Positions 1-13,400 of a stretch of DNA of 64,000 nt are shown here, one piece after another. The stretch is taken from assembly GCA_014773175.1 (NCBI GenBank), contig VXCM01000731.1:62001-126000 (forward strand), read 5' to 3'. Each line of letters starts with the position of its first letter. Position 1 is the first letter of the stretch. The translations under genes were made by a program, and so were the position numbers. The notes under the pieces were generated by a model. That model searched no databases. It had not been told where the DNA came from and saw nothing but the letters and a program-made list of their open reading frames with translations. This DNA is from Lucifuga dentata (lineage: Eukaryota; Chordata; Actinopteri; Ophidiiformes; Bythitidae).

Positions 1-413
1 CACCTTAAAAATCCATGTTTCTCCTGCTAATAGTGCACAGCCTTATGAAGTCATGGTCGTTTAAATTTTTCCATAAACACAGGTCTTCTTTTAGGACTAT
101 ATTCCCTGGAGGACACATACATTCACTCCATGCTCTTTATTGAGCTTAAAACTAAAATTATACAACTTTGAAAAAAACCTGGATATACAGTATGTGCTGT
201 TCATGATGATGGATTACCTATCCCAAGAACGTTTCAAGTATCAACAAGTTACTTTTAATAGTGTACCAGAATGAACTGAAACCAATGGCGGTCTGGAAAG
301 TAGGAAAAACATTTCAATTCACCATTCCAGTACAATGCTTTAGGAAGGTTACGTTATGTGTATGAAAATTGAATATATTAGGCTCAAACATGCAAAATGG
401 ACAGTGTGGTCCT
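1..413. mobile_element. TTAA-flanked MITE, copy A (left part cut by window edge)
   Basis: This is the right-hand part of a dispersed foldback element also seen at about 11.9, 26.1, 37.0 and 52.9 kb. It ends with the inverted terminal sequence GTGTGGTCCT followed by TTAA (414-417). The interior shares the family's landmarks: the CACAGGTCTTCTTTTAGGAC-like block and the block around 'ACCAGAATGAACTGAAACC'. The left end lies outside the window. It encodes no protein. Confidence 0.8.
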
Positions 414-700
414 TTAAAGGGAGGAAGCAGGAATTGTTGATCATAGATGTGTGATGAAAGATATCATCTGTTTATGTTGGTAAAAATACTTACTATTTTT
501 GTGAAATGTACTTCGTTACTTACCACGCTGACCATGCTGGTGCCTGGAGCCCCCTCAGGAAAGGCTCAGCAACACCCGGTCAGGAAGTGGTCTTCAGGAC
601 CAAGTTGCTGAATCAGACCCTCCACAAAAACGCACCCAGCCCGACCTCCTGCACCCCCGGCCCAGTCACATCTGCCAGGAAAGCAGCTCCCCCCCCCCCC

Positions 701-987
701 NNNNNNNNNNNNNNNNNNNNNNNNNNNNNNNNNNNNNNNNNNNNNNNNNNNNNNNNNNNNNNNNNNNNNNNNNNNNNNNNNNNNNNNNNNNNNNNNNNNN
801 NNNNNNNNNNNNNNNNNNNNNNNNNNNNNNNNNNNNNNNNNNNNNNNNNNNNNNNNNNNNNNNNNNNNNNNNNNNNNNNNNNNNNNNNNNNNNNNNNNNN
901 NNNNNNNNNNNNNNNNNNNNNNNNNNNNNNNNNNNNNNNNNNNNNNNNNNNNNNNNNNNNNNNNNNNNNNNNNNNNNNNNNNNNNNN
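701..987. other. Assembly gap (run of N)
   Basis: This is a 287-base run of N between a poly-C tract and a CA microsatellite. Simple repeats on both sides probably stopped the assembly. Confidence 0.99.

Positions 988-1024
<37 letters not shown>
988..1024. repeat. (CA)n microsatellite
   Basis: An uninterrupted CA dinucleotide array adjoins the assembly gap, so its true length is unknown. Confidence 0.95.
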
Positions 1025-1026
<2 letters not shown>

Positions 1027-1190
1027 CATCTCGTCTGTGGGTGAAGCTAAAGAGGCCTGTCAGCTAATCCTGAAAAGCAAACCACACCACATCTGACACT
1101 CAGCCTGCCTCATCCCTCTATTCCCACCCTCCTTCATCATCCTCTTCTTCCTTCCTCACACACAACCATCTGACCTCACCTAACGCTCTG

Positions 1191-1231
<41 letters not shown>

Positions 1232-2671
1232 NTTAGTGGGGGGGGGGAGGAGTGTTGAGGAGAAAGCAAGATGTGAAAAAATGTTGAGTCAAACAATGAG
1301 GAGTTACATTTCTCACTTTTGGGGAGGGGGAGGATGCAGATGGAGGTCTTTGATGGTTCAGGTGTGAGAAAGGAGGGATGCAGCAAGAAAACAAAGGGAA
1401 AAAAAAGAAAATGCTTCGCACCGAGGTTTCACATTTCTAACCAAACACGACACTTTTTGCTTTGTATTTCACACCCTCCTGCTCTGTTCAACATCCTCCC
1501 ACACCAACAAGCAGCCAGCTCCTTTGGTCAGCTCCAGCCCTATGAAAAAGTTGAGAATGGGGAGGGGAGGGGGGGCGACTCCCTTCTCCGTAGAAAAGAA
1601 TCTGCAACTCAGCGGCTCGCAGCCCTAATTACAGTGAGGCTTTGCTGAAGTCTGCAACAAGACTGGAGAAAAAGAGACGGAGAGAGAAAACGTGAGGAAG
1701 AGCAGAAAGAGAGAGGAGAGCCTTACCTCACTTTGCAAACTGTTTATAGGTTAAAGTCACACTGAATTAGTGCTGACTTAGCAAAAATGCAGCTGCTTTA
1801 TGTTCTTTACACCATAACTGTATAAGCTAAAAAAGAAATCATCTTTCCATGATGCCTCAACTTCATCATTTTGAGGACAGGAAACAAACCTGACCTGGAA
1901 TACGATCTCACACCGATTCAGCTGTTTTACTGTAAATGTAGGTCGGGCATTTCTGCAGCTTTGTTAAGGCTTTTCCAACTTAGAAGTCAAACTGACGCTA
2001 GTACTGATGTAAATATCACTTTCACTCTGACCTCCTCTCATATTAAACCTTTGCCAGCAGCCTGCTAATCATCTTTCCAGACTTCAGAGCGCTTCACTGA
2101 AAAATCCAGTTCATCCCATTTATTACAGGAACTCATTTCTCTTTGTCTCTAAGCAATTATGAGCTAATTTCCAAATAACAACTCATCCTGTCATCCATCT
2201 GGGATCCATTTATTATTTCAGGCTTTTGGTTTACACTGATTTGGCCTCAATCACACTAATATGTGGTTACCTTAATCCTAGTTAAAGTACTTCAATAAGG
2301 GGCACTTGATGGAAACATGTCATATATTTCACCCAATAACAAGGAATTGCTACATTGCTCCAATGTGTGAACCCCACTGTCACACACACACACACACACG
2401 CGCACGCACACACTCCTTCTCTGAGCTCCTGAATCAGTGCTACTTTGTTTGCCAGCTCCTCCCTTCCTCTGCTTGACGGGACAAAACCCCTCTGAGCCCA
2501 GCCCCAGACAAAATGGCGTTAGCTTCAACGCTGAGTTTGACTGGAGAAATGCTGCATTCTAGTGGAAAGTCTGAGAGGTTTACCAAAATCAAAGTGAGCA
2601 GAGGGCTGCTGGACCCGTCATTACAACGGTTTCATATTCAAAGCAGAAATCAGAAAGAAACAGAACAAATA

Positions 2672-2677
2672 TTTATT
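2672..2677 (-). promoter_or_regulatory. Candidate polyadenylation signal of MRPL52
   Basis: AATAAA reads on the minus strand about 145 bases downstream of the MRPL52 stop codon. The position suits a short mitochondrial ribosomal protein mRNA. The call rests on the hexamer and its spacing only. Confidence 0.4.
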
Positions 2678-2819
2678 GCGTGGCAAGTTATCATGCAGCA
2701 GAAATGAAAGAGTATTTTTAAAAATTACATCAAGATTAATTGTAACGCAGGAGGAAAAACTCATAAGTCCTTATAAATATATACACATGAAGACTATAAT
2801 GTGATCATGATACCCTTTT

Positions 2820-4347
2820 CTAGCTTTGAGATTTTTTCTTAATTAATAAGTTCCCTTTAGGTTTCAGCAAAAGAGACTTTTTGTGCTCCTCCAGTCTTCT
2901 GGCCTCTTCTTGCTTTCCTCTCCACGCGTCTATTCCTCTGTCCACCTCCGAGTCCAGCATCACGATACGCCTCTGAAAGAGAGAAAGTGTGTGAGGTCGC
3001 AGACAAATACAAGGAATAAAAATAAAAACTGCAAAGTAAGGAAGAGACAAATGTGTGGCGCTCACAGCTAAAACTTCTCTCTCTTGTCTTCTTCTTAGCT
3101 GCCCTTTCAATGGAGGTGCTGGTCTTCCATCTGCGCAAACACAAAAATGTTAACACTTGTTTTTTGAAGCATGGGCAAAAGCAGTCTCGATATTGCAACT
3201 AAAGAGAGGGGATGTAATGAACCATCTACATACAAAAGTGACAGAATGATACATCTTGATGATACCTGACCTCTACTTGTATCATTACCTTTAATTGAGG
3301 GCCTCTATTGTTTGGAAATACCTGCAAATACTTGTTAGCCCAGAAACAAAATACCTGCAAAGGACCAATCGGGTAGATCTGTCAGAGGTCCGTATTCTGA
3401 GCCGCTACGTGACAGTCCATGTCTGCAATCAAACACACAGCTGGTTAAACATCAAGACAGATAGATAATCACAAGTAAGCCTGATACATAGCATGTGGAT
3501 ATTATTATTATTATCATCAGGACATCAAAGACACACCACAATCAATTTAACATTCAGGTTCAATGGCAACTTTACTACCAAGTCACACCACTTCTACATT
3601 TACCACTTGTTTAATGCTATAGCTGCTAGTTCCAGTTAAACATTTCTTGTTTATTAAGGCAAATCTCTATTTTTTGTCTTATATTGTGTACCCCTTTGCT
3701 GCAAAAACACTACATCTGACGTTACATGTAATTGCTGAAGTGTTATTAAGTATTTAGAGTAAATAACAGTCACATAACATAAAAATAAACTTACTCTTTC
3801 CTCCATTTCTCCCCTGCTTGAGCTGCACATGTTGAGCTGAAGTGTCTGTTGGAGAGTCTCAACACTGCACACAGAAACAAATTAGCCTGCGACGACCTTT
3901 TACGTCATGGTCACTCGTTAGTCCGCTACACCGGAACTAGTAGTAATTTAACTCAAAACGCAAATTAAGTCTCATATTAACTTAAAAACACAAACGTGGA
4001 ATTACATAACTAGTCGCTTTTTATTTTTCGTGTTTCGGTTCTGTGATAGCCGTGTACAGAAAGCACCCTCAACAAAATAAAGGCATTTATCCAAGTTAGT
4101 TTTTTTAGTCGCATGCTAGCTAGCGTTGACATTTGGAAATATTAGCATCAACGTTAGCAATGCTAGTCGTTACTATATTATGTGGGGTTTATTTTTTCCA
4201 CAAGCTCTTTCAAACGCAGCCATTACTAGAAACTATCATCTACAACACTCTTTCAACGCTTCTGTTTTCAAAGGGACACACATAAAATACATGTAGAGCA
4301 TAACCTCTCTAACCTGAGCAGCACAAGGTCCTGACAGGAGCCGCCAT
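2820..4347 (-). CDS. mrpl52: Mitochondrial large ribosomal subunit protein mL52 (MRPL52), 5 coding exons
   Basis: This is a structural protein of the mitochondrial 39S large ribosomal subunit, made in the cytosol and imported. Coding exons in transcript order are 4347-4314, 3864-3795, 3422-3355, 3130-3066 and 2972-2820. All borders are GT/AG and the phases close to 129 residues, close to the usual family length. The protein starts [20 protein letters not shown], a basic arginine-containing presequence. It continues with the family signature [19 protein letters not shown] and [11 protein letters not shown], and ends in a lysine-rich tail ([17 protein letters not shown]). In human the same motifs read [26 protein letters not shown], as recalled from established knowledge. 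The start ATG lies in a GCGGCT-rich Kozak context. The gene is head-to-head with ajuba, about 3.1 kb away. Nothing looks broken. Confidence 0.95.
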
Positions 4348-5706
4348 GTTATCTGCAGGATTTAGGATGACCACCAGAGGGCGCGCCAGACACGCTTTTT
4401 GTAGACTAGTGCACGACTAGCGGACCATACAGAATCATTTGAAAAACTAAGAAATAATTAAAAAAAAAAGTTTTTTAAATAGATTTTAGACATATCTAGT
4501 CTGGGTTCTTCACACATTGATGATGAATTTTATTGACTTACATGCATTTTTTTCAACTTAAAAAAAAAACTTTTCAGAGGTTTTTTTTTTTCATTCATCN
4601 TGACTTACATGCATTTTTTTCAACTTAAAAAAAAAACTTTTCAGAGGTTTTTTTTTTTCATTCATCTCTTTTTGTTGTGGACAATATCACCATCCAATAT
4701 TGACTTTGATTGTGATATCACTCATAATTTCTTTATTATAGCCCTATTTGTGCACATAAGGAAGTCTGTCGTTTTATGAGCTTCTGTAATTCGACTATAA
4801 TAGGGAAAGGAAGGAAGGAAGTTAATGGTTAAATTAAAATGCTCATTCAAGTGGATGACAGCCATTCTTACACAGTATAATCCGCTCAAACTATTCCAAA
4901 TATGTCCAGAGAAAAATAAAGACACACACACACACATAAGCAGAAGGGTGAGTCAATCTGGAAATATTGACATATTTTGCTGGTTTTAATGGAGTAGTCG
5001 TACACGCAGCTTTTCAAACTTTTTGTATGAGCTTCGTCACACTAAGCCCAGAAGAATTTCCTCTGTTAGCTTTTCAGACAAGTTCCCACTCGCAGCCTTG
5101 CGTGTGTGAGGCTGCAGGGACTCCGGTGAACCGCAGGGGCCATGAAAGGCTCCGGAGCCAAAGGAGGGGGCTCCGGGGCAGATCAACCTGACAACAAACA
5201 CGTTGTTGGCCAAACAAAGTTGTACTTTATCTGGGCTTGTGTGTGGGGTCGCCGTTAACTGCCACAAAAAGGCCGGAATGAGCAGTGACTAATGCTGGGC
5301 AGTCCTGGAATAGTAGCGGGATGTTTACTCTGGATTGTCCTTGGAGAACTCAGACACGCCGAAAAAATCCACCAGGCGAAACACTCCTCTGTGTCCCTCC
5401 GCACATTCCACAGGCTGCTGGTACAATCAACTAGTCCCGTAGCCTGAAAGACGCAGTGGTTGCAATGTGGGAGAAAAAAAAAATCAAAAAAGATTTGCAA
5501 TTTGTGCAAAACGATTTTTTCTAGTTTCTCTGATAATTAGGGTTATCGGCAAGAAAGCAGTCCTACCTGAATCTGTTTGATTTTAATGATTTTAGTAAGT
5601 TTTGGAGCGAATGAAGAAAACGAAGATGAAATAAAGCATTATCGTCGCTTTTAAACCACACAACAACGAATAGTCTAAATCCGTAAAAGTTCAATTATGT
5701 TACATT

Positions 5707-5737
<31 letters not shown>

Positions 5738-7496
5738 ATTTATTTTGCCTCACCACCTCAGAAAGGACTTTTCCCGAGATGATTCAGAAGAATAAAATAA
5801 ACCAGCAGTATAAAAATCTGCGAATCAATGAGAAGCCAGGTAAATAACACAAAGTGAAGTATGCAATAAGAACGTGATCAGAAAGATGAACAAAGGGATA
5901 TAACGGGAACAAAAATTACTGTCAGTATTCTTTTGTATTACCCATTTTCGTAAATGAGAGGTAACATTTATGTTGTAGTCTCGTTTAAAAACAACTGTAT
6001 ATTGAGTTTAGGATGCTGTTATGAAAGTTTAGAAATATTTAACAGCAGTAATTTTGGAAAGATAAGAGAACTTTTGCGTATGAATGACGAAACAGCCATG
6101 GCTAGTGGAAAGGTGTTCCGGCTGGTGAGGAAACGAGCTGATAAAGGAACAGTGTTAATCAAGTTAGTCAAAGACAGACTGAGCAGGACCGGAAATAGTA
6201 AATTGACGTTCAAAATAAAAACACAAAGGTTGCTGAATTCGAAATTTTATAAAATAAATGTGACTTAGAGGGCAGAAACGACAAAATATTGAAGTAATGT
6301 AATCAGATAAATTTTACGTTATGTTTATTGCGCCCTACAATGTTTTTATGTTCACATATTTCACTTAAAATAAGCGTAACATTTTGTTTTAAAATTCAGG
6401 CCGGAAATCACGTTGTCATTATGGAATACTTGATACTGTTGTAAAAGAGGGGGAGGTAAGTCATTATTTAGGGGGAAGAAAGAAAGAAACAAAGTTGTCG
6501 ACCGTGCAATGCACACGGGGAGGGATTTTATTTATCCCCCACGACTCGTTTAGTTCAGCACCGGGTGCTGGGATGTAACTGTAACGGAGATCCGGTCCTT
6601 CTTTTTCCATTCTCTCACCAAACTTCTCCGCTACTGTTTCACCGGGATTCTTCCTTTGAAAACTGGAATGATAACAGCGGAGGACAGGCGGACGGAGGTG
6701 TCGAGTGCCGTGTGTTTTCTCCTGCGTGGAGCCTGAGTTAAAGTTAAACGCTTTTCTTTTTCTCAACTTGTTTCGTCGAGAGATGAATGGTAGAATTTGG
6801 GTGAGTCGAATAACTGTGCATAAAGGGATTTATTTTCTTTTTTACACTGGACCTACATGAAGTAGTAATATCCTACATCCTACTGAGAGTCTCCACACAA
6901 AAAAAAAAAAAAAANAAAAAAAAAAAAAAAAATCAAAGGGAGAAACACCCGACCGCATTGGAGAACCATAAAACCAACCAGTCCTCACGTACGTTTCTTA
7001 CTAACGTAGAAGATGCAGGTGTGGAGCCACACGAGGGTCCTCAAAGGAGGCCCTCCACGACTATAGGTCACGGAAAGTATCCTGGATATAAGTTTCTCTT
7101 ATTTATCTTCATTGCTTAACTGGATTGACTTGAACTATTGGTAACTGATCAATAATCCAATGGATTCTTCCTCCCCACAGCCTACCTGTGCCTGTGGATT
7201 CTCCACATGAACCAGATGACTGAGAGGACTGAACCACCCTGAAATGTCTTAAATGTTTTATTTATCTGTTTTGTATTTATTGTGTATATAGAGGGCAATT
7301 TTGACTTTCTTGCTGCAGGGTTTGGAAGCTGCCATTACTGCTCTGTGGATTGAGTTGATCATTGATCTGCTGTCTGCTGTATATGTTACTGACACTGTAT
7401 TAGAGCATATTGATCTGTAAGTTAAAGGGTAGCTGGAAAATTCAAAAAACAACACTTGACTTTGCCGGACTTTTAAATATACTAGGAGGCTTAATC
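4348..7496. other. Intergenic region between MRPL52 and ajuba (5' flanks of both)
   Basis: There is no coding exon I can support. It contains the MRPL52 promoter side, a single-N duplication artefact (copies 4534-4599 and 4601-4666), AT-rich stretches, a poly-A run broken by N at 6915, and a moderately GC-richer stretch at about 6380-7230. That stretch is the likely ajuba promoter and 5' untranslated region. Short open frames here resemble no known protein. Confidence 0.5.
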
Positions 7497-10400
7497 ATGG
7501 ACAGGCCAATAAGCAAGTTATTAGAAAAGTTAAAGCTAACGGATTCAGGCAGTGTGAAATTCAACAGTTCGAAGAAAAAACATGACTCGGCCAACAACTC
7601 TAATAACAGCAACGGCAACGCTGGCCTCTCCGGAGGCAGCGGTGGGGGCAGCGGTCTGCCACCAGCGCCAAACTCTGCAACTGCCTCACCCTCAAGACCC
7701 GGCCAGTTCTCGCTTGCCTCTGGAACCGCAAGCGATGCATGTGTTCCAGCCAGTGGGAGAGGAGGTGGAGGAGGAGGAGGGATGGGAATGGCCCCCGCTC
7801 AGCTACTTACCTCACCTCCACCTTCCTCTACGGTCGGCGCCGTATCTCCAGATGGGGAGCAGTCGCTTCACCCTTCGACTGTAGCCCCGCTCAGGCGTCG
7901 CTCCCCTCAGCAACGTGCTTCCTGTTACCTGGGCGAAGGTGTGGATTCTCACCTGAGGCGTGAGTCAGGTCTGGGCCCCGAGTGTGATCTTTTGGGTGCT
8001 TTTGGCTCCAAGGCATCCCTGAATCAACGACGCTACTCCTTGGAGCTGCAGCAGTTGGTCAGACGACAGCAGCTCCTTTCCCAGCCACCTCCTCTCTCTG
8101 TCCCACCGCCGTACCCCACCTCTACGGGCTACGGGTCGGCTCCGAGGGTGGGCAGCGGTGGTCTGGCAGAGGCCGGCTTCCTCTCTGAGCCAGAGAGGCA
8201 CAAACGGTTCTCTCTTCAGGAGGCTCTGTTCTACAAACGCCTGAGCACAGGCAGTGAACTGTGGGAAAGCACTAGGCCCGCTTCCCTCTCTCACCCGCCG
8301 CACCGTCCCTCTGATGTGACCGGAGGAGGGGTCGGAGGAGGTTTCTTTTACCCCCCAGGTCCGACCCTGAGCCCCTGCTCTTCATTCAGCCTTCAGGAGT
8401 CGGTGCTGGTCAGTCCTAGGTCCAGCTTCGCCTCCAGCACGGCCAGTGGAGGCGGAGGGGGGAGTCCGATGGGAAGTCGCTGCAGCAGCAACCGGACCAG
8501 CGGCATCAGCCTGGGCTACGACTCTCGCTACTCTGCCTCTGGAGGCCTTCCTCCACAGCAGCCATGCCCCTCCCTGCAGACAGGGGGTTCTGCTGCTAGT
8601 TATGGCGTTCCAGGGAGGGCTGGGGCACCCTCTGTGGAGGCCTGGATTCAGTATCTGGAGGGAGGGGCGCGCCCAGGTCCTCACGATAGCCGGCACTCAT
8701 ACCCACCTGCAGTAGGTAGTCCGGCAGCTGTGTGCTACCAGGCCGGGCCAGAGTGGTGGGAGGAGCAGCGGGTGGGAATCCGAGGCGAGGAGGGGGGTAT
8801 GATAGGAGAGAAGACTCGCTACTCAGACCTTCCCGGAACCCGGTACCAGGAAGAGCTGACCCGGCTTCTACTGAGAGATGCTGCGCTGGAAGGGGAGGGG
8901 CTCCTGGAGGGTCTGATGCTGAAGGAGCAGTCTCCTGCCCTGATGGCGCTCTCCAAATCAAACATGACGACCACGCTTGGGTCCACCTCGGCCGGAGGAA
9001 CGGCCAAACCCCAGGAGGATGCAGGAGGTGGAGCCGGAGCCGGAAGAGAGGCTGCGGAGAACCGCCAAGAGTTCTTTGGTGAGTTTTTAATTGGAAAGCC
9101 AGGAAAGTGAAGGGAGGCGTAGCTCAGAAAGAAGTTAGACGGAACCGCATTTAACACAAATTTTAAAAAATCACATTACTAATTTGAGCCAATGCAGTTC
9201 CCATACATTCAACACAGGCTTATCCTAAATGAAAGTATGAGGATGGACGGATGGATGGATGGTGGATGCAAGGATGGATGGGCAGATTAACGGCTGAAAG
9301 ACAGTATAGATGGATGGATGGATGNGATGGTGGATGCAAGGATGGATGGGCAGATTAACGGCTGAAAGACAGTATAGATGGATGGATGGATGTGCCATGG
9401 AACTTGCAGAGACATGCAGGGTTGTAACACGCACAGCAAACGAGAAGAAACACCAAGGCCTGAGAAACTGATCCAGACAAGTAGACGAGTGGAGAAAAAA
9501 AAAAAAANAAAAAAAAAAAAAACGTAAGATTTTAACACAGACCACACACTAAAAGATACATATTTTTGACAATTAAATTTTTGTAAATGCATAGTTAGGC
9601 TCACACATGTAGCCAAAACATCAGCTAAAGTCAGCTGATGCTAATTTCAGATGTTGCTAATTTGCCGCAGAGGCTAACGTAGCATTTTTACACACACATT
9701 CAGCGACTTCAACGCTGAGACACAAATGACATGTTCCACATAATCACAGCTCCCACTGTTACTGTGAGTCAGAAGATCAGGATCAGACTGTGTGTAAGTG
9801 TGTGTTTGATTGCAGCAGGTAAGCAGTGTGTGATGGGGCTGGATTTGTGTGTGTGTATATTGTTTCTCTGTGGCAGGGTGTGTTGTGAGTTTCCCAGAGT
9901 GACTTCAGGCCACAGCAACGCAGTGTGTGTCTGGGCGTGAGTCGTGTGTGTGTTGGTGTGTGTAATGCTGCCTTGGCGTGTGCGGTGCGGTGCGCTGTAG
10001 CCTGTTTTTCTGCTCAGGTATGTGTGCCCGGAGGGGACACACAATACTGTACTCCTCTCTGCCATTAGCTACAGATCAGAAGCCGTGAAGACAGACGCTC
10101 TGAGCTCAACACACACACACACACACTTTTAATTTGCAGTGCTGAGCAAAGATAAAAACGATAACCCGACTCAGTTTACATCTCATAAATGTTACTGTGG
10201 CTTTTTTTTTTTTTTTTTAAAGCAATATCATCCCATGAAACCAGAAACTGAAGAACAAACTTAAAGGAGCATACTGGTGATTTTGCATGTTTGAGCCCAA
10301 TATATAACAATCCTCATATATGTTACACTACTGCCAACCACTTTCCAAAACTACTGAAGTGACACATTTTAGAATTGTTTTTCCTACCTTCCAGAGTCCC

Positions 10401-13400
10401 ACTGGTTGTAGTTCATTCCAGTGGAGGGGAAAAAAAAGGAAAATGAAAAAGTGCACAAACGGAAATTGGTCAAAGACAATCTTGATCAAAACCTTTCTTG
10501 TTTGTGCACTTTTTCTTTTCTACTCCTTCTTTTTTTTTGTCACATCCAGTATGTAAATACTCCTTTTTTTTAAACATTGCACCTCCCTGTTAAAATCCCC
10601 TGTTTGTCTCAACCAGTTCTTTCCAAGCTTATTATTCTGTATGGAGCGGCTCCAGACGCTATATTTAAAGACACAGGTTTGAGTCTTGGCCCTCTTGGTT
10701 TCTGGCTTTGGCAGAGAGCTTTTGTTCCTAAATATTGACGGGACCGTCCCAAACCGTAGCAGCAGAGTGTAGGAATTCTCAATCTGCACGACACTCCCTC
10801 AACCACATCAGACAGGCAGAAACGCAGATCTTTAAATAGATCACACAGCACTGCAGCTTAGACCATCACACCACTTTTCCACTGTAGTGCTCTGACTCGT
10901 GCGAATGTGCACTTGGAACCTAACTGATTAAAACTGGTAGAAAAGTTTGTCATAAAGGTTGAACTTTACATATTTGTTCCTCAAAAGCGTCATCAACAAA
11001 GTTAAAAGTCACTGTGGTCTTAAATTACGACAAATGTTGATTATTTAGCTTTTAATCTAAATCTTGGGAATTGACGATAACACATATTATTTTATTGTGT
11101 TTGTTGGTCAACTGTGTAAGTTTCCTAGAAAGTAAATCACTGTTTTTAAGACTGAGCAGATATTTTTTGTAAACTTAAAATAGAAAAAAAGATGATCTGA
11201 TCTTAGATAATGTGACATGTCAGACTGTCCGGGGTTATTTTCACTGGAGCCCTCACCAAAATTCAATTTTTAAGGGATTATGTTGAAAAAGCGGCTGTTT
11301 TCCCTGAGATGCATGTATTTTAGATTCTTAACAAAAAAGAAAAAAAATGCTGTCTTGTTAAATTTCCACTCGTGGGGTTTTAATTGATTTAATTGGAACA
11401 TTTCAAAGCTCCAAGAACAGCAGAACCCAGACAGCCGTTTTCTAACAGCCACAGTCAGTTCCGGTGGATTTTCCCTTTAACAGACATGTGAGTGGATGAG
11501 CAAACAGACTGGCGCGGCTCGCCGGGTCTTAACTGTGTGAAAATCCCCACGGTGGTGCGAACGAGAGGATTTACAAGTGTTGACACTTTGCGTGGAGTTG
11601 GATTTCAGACACATCCTCTTGGAATGCATCGTAAACGAAGTGCTAAGAGCCGCTGAGCGATTAACTCCTGACTAAAATGCGTGTTTGCGTGTCTTGTTGC
11701 TTCCCGTTGTGGCGGCAGGACCGTGCGTGAAGTGTGGGAAAGGCGTGTACGGCGCGGATAACGCCTGCCAGGCTCTGGACAACCTGTATCACACACGCTG
11801 CTTCACCTGCGTGTCCTGTGGTGAGTAAAAACCAACCGTGACTTCTGTTTGAGTTTATCAGCCTCTCTGACTGGAAATTATGATGCTGCTTTTTTATAGT
11901 TGGATGTTCTGCATATTTTTTTTTTTTTTAAAGGACCATACCAACCATTTTGCATGTTTGAGCCTAATATATTCAATTTTCATACATGTAACGTTACTGA
12001 CAATCATTTCCCAAAGCATACTACTGGAACAGTGAATTAAAAATGTTTTTCCTACCTTCCAGACCGCCATTGATTTCAGTTCATTCTGGTATGCTACTAA
12101 AATCAACTTGTTGATAGTTGAAACATCCTTGGGATAGGTAATCCATCATCGTGAACAAGACGTATATTCAGGTTTTTTTTTTTTTTGAAGTTTTGTAATT
12201 TTAGCGTTTAAGCGCAATTAAAAAAGCGCAGAATGAATGCATGTCTCCACCAGGGACTATAGTCCCAGGAGAAGATGGCTTTTTCTGAGATATTAAAAAT
12301 GACCATCCCTTCTATATTTGGACGTATGTGTTAGCAGGCGTTTAATTTTAAGGTGTGTGTATCACCTGAACATTTGACTGTGAAAGGTTCGGCAAAGTAA
12401 CAGGAAAAGTAAAAATACATTATGTAACGTAATGTGTATACAATTTGCATTTCTTAGGCTTAAACATGCAAAATCACCAGCATGGTCCTTTAAAAAGCAG
12501 GCTGTCATCTGTTAATTCTTCATCGAGCTCGTGGAGTAACTGACTGGACTCTCAGATGTTCTGACTATATTATGTCTTCTGTCTGTCTCTGCAGGACGAA
12601 CGCTGAGAAACAAGGATTTTTACAACGTCAACGGCTCTGTGTACTGTAAAGAGGATTACATGGTGAGAGGACACACACACACACACACACACTCAGACAC
12701 GTTGCTTCAGACGATTCATTTTCTGATAATGATGATCTCTTTCCTTCAATTACAGTTTTCAGGCTTCCAGGCTGCTGCGGAGAAGTGTAGCGTGTGTGGC
12801 CACCTGATTCTGGAACAGGTGAGGGTGTGTGTGTGTGTGTGTGTGTGTGAGTGTATGATGCACGCCACATAAAGAACTGTGGGTTGTGTAGCCTTGGCAG
12901 ACTTTTTTTTTTGAAGTTTTTCCTTTCATTTGGATAAAAAATTATTGGTCTCCTCGTCAGATCCTGCAGGCTATGGGGAACTCGTACCACCCCGGCTGTT
13001 TCCGCTGTGTGGTTTGCTCAAAAGCTCTGGATGGGGTGCCTTTCACCGTGGACCAACACAGCAACATCTACTGCGTTGCGGACTACAACAAGTGAGCGAT
13101 GAGCTTTATTAGGACGGGGTGACTAGTGGTGATTTTATGTTTTGGAAAGTAGTGTGTATGCGGGTAGTATTTATTGAGCTAAAACATGCAAAATCACAAT
13201 TAAGGTCCTTTAAGATTGCATTTTTTTTGATAATCCACTGGGTGTTAAAGTTCAGCTAATCTGCAAATTTCAAACTTGCCAGTACTTTGATTTTTACTGA
13301 TTTTTAGGTCTCAATACTTTTTAATTTGAAAGATAGAATAAATCATGCTAGCTTCTAAACAAACTTTTTTTTCTTCCGTGTCGTCTTGCAGGACTTTCGC

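Larger units (their letters stand above)
414..2819. other. Intergenic region downstream of MRPL52
   Basis: I see no supportable gene here. The stretch holds an unsequenced gap (701-987), a CA microsatellite, a homopolymer C run ending in N (about 1191-1232), and a second CA/CG-rich microsatellite at about 2381-2412. Open frames that cross the gap or the CA repeats are artefacts of N and simple repeat translation. Confidence 0.6.

Noticed and set aside
506..1096. Open frame crossing the N gap and CA repeat
   Set aside because: Most of the translation is unknown residues and a Thr-His repeat from (CA)n; there is no family resemblance.
7410..7496. N-terminal extension of Ajuba from an upstream in-frame ATG
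   Set aside because: The extension has no likeness to the family; [12 protein letters not shown] matches the expected N terminus better.
9241..9393. Regular GGAT repeats as a CRISPR-like array
   Set aside because: It is a simple tetranucleotide minisatellite with an assembly duplication in a vertebrate intron.
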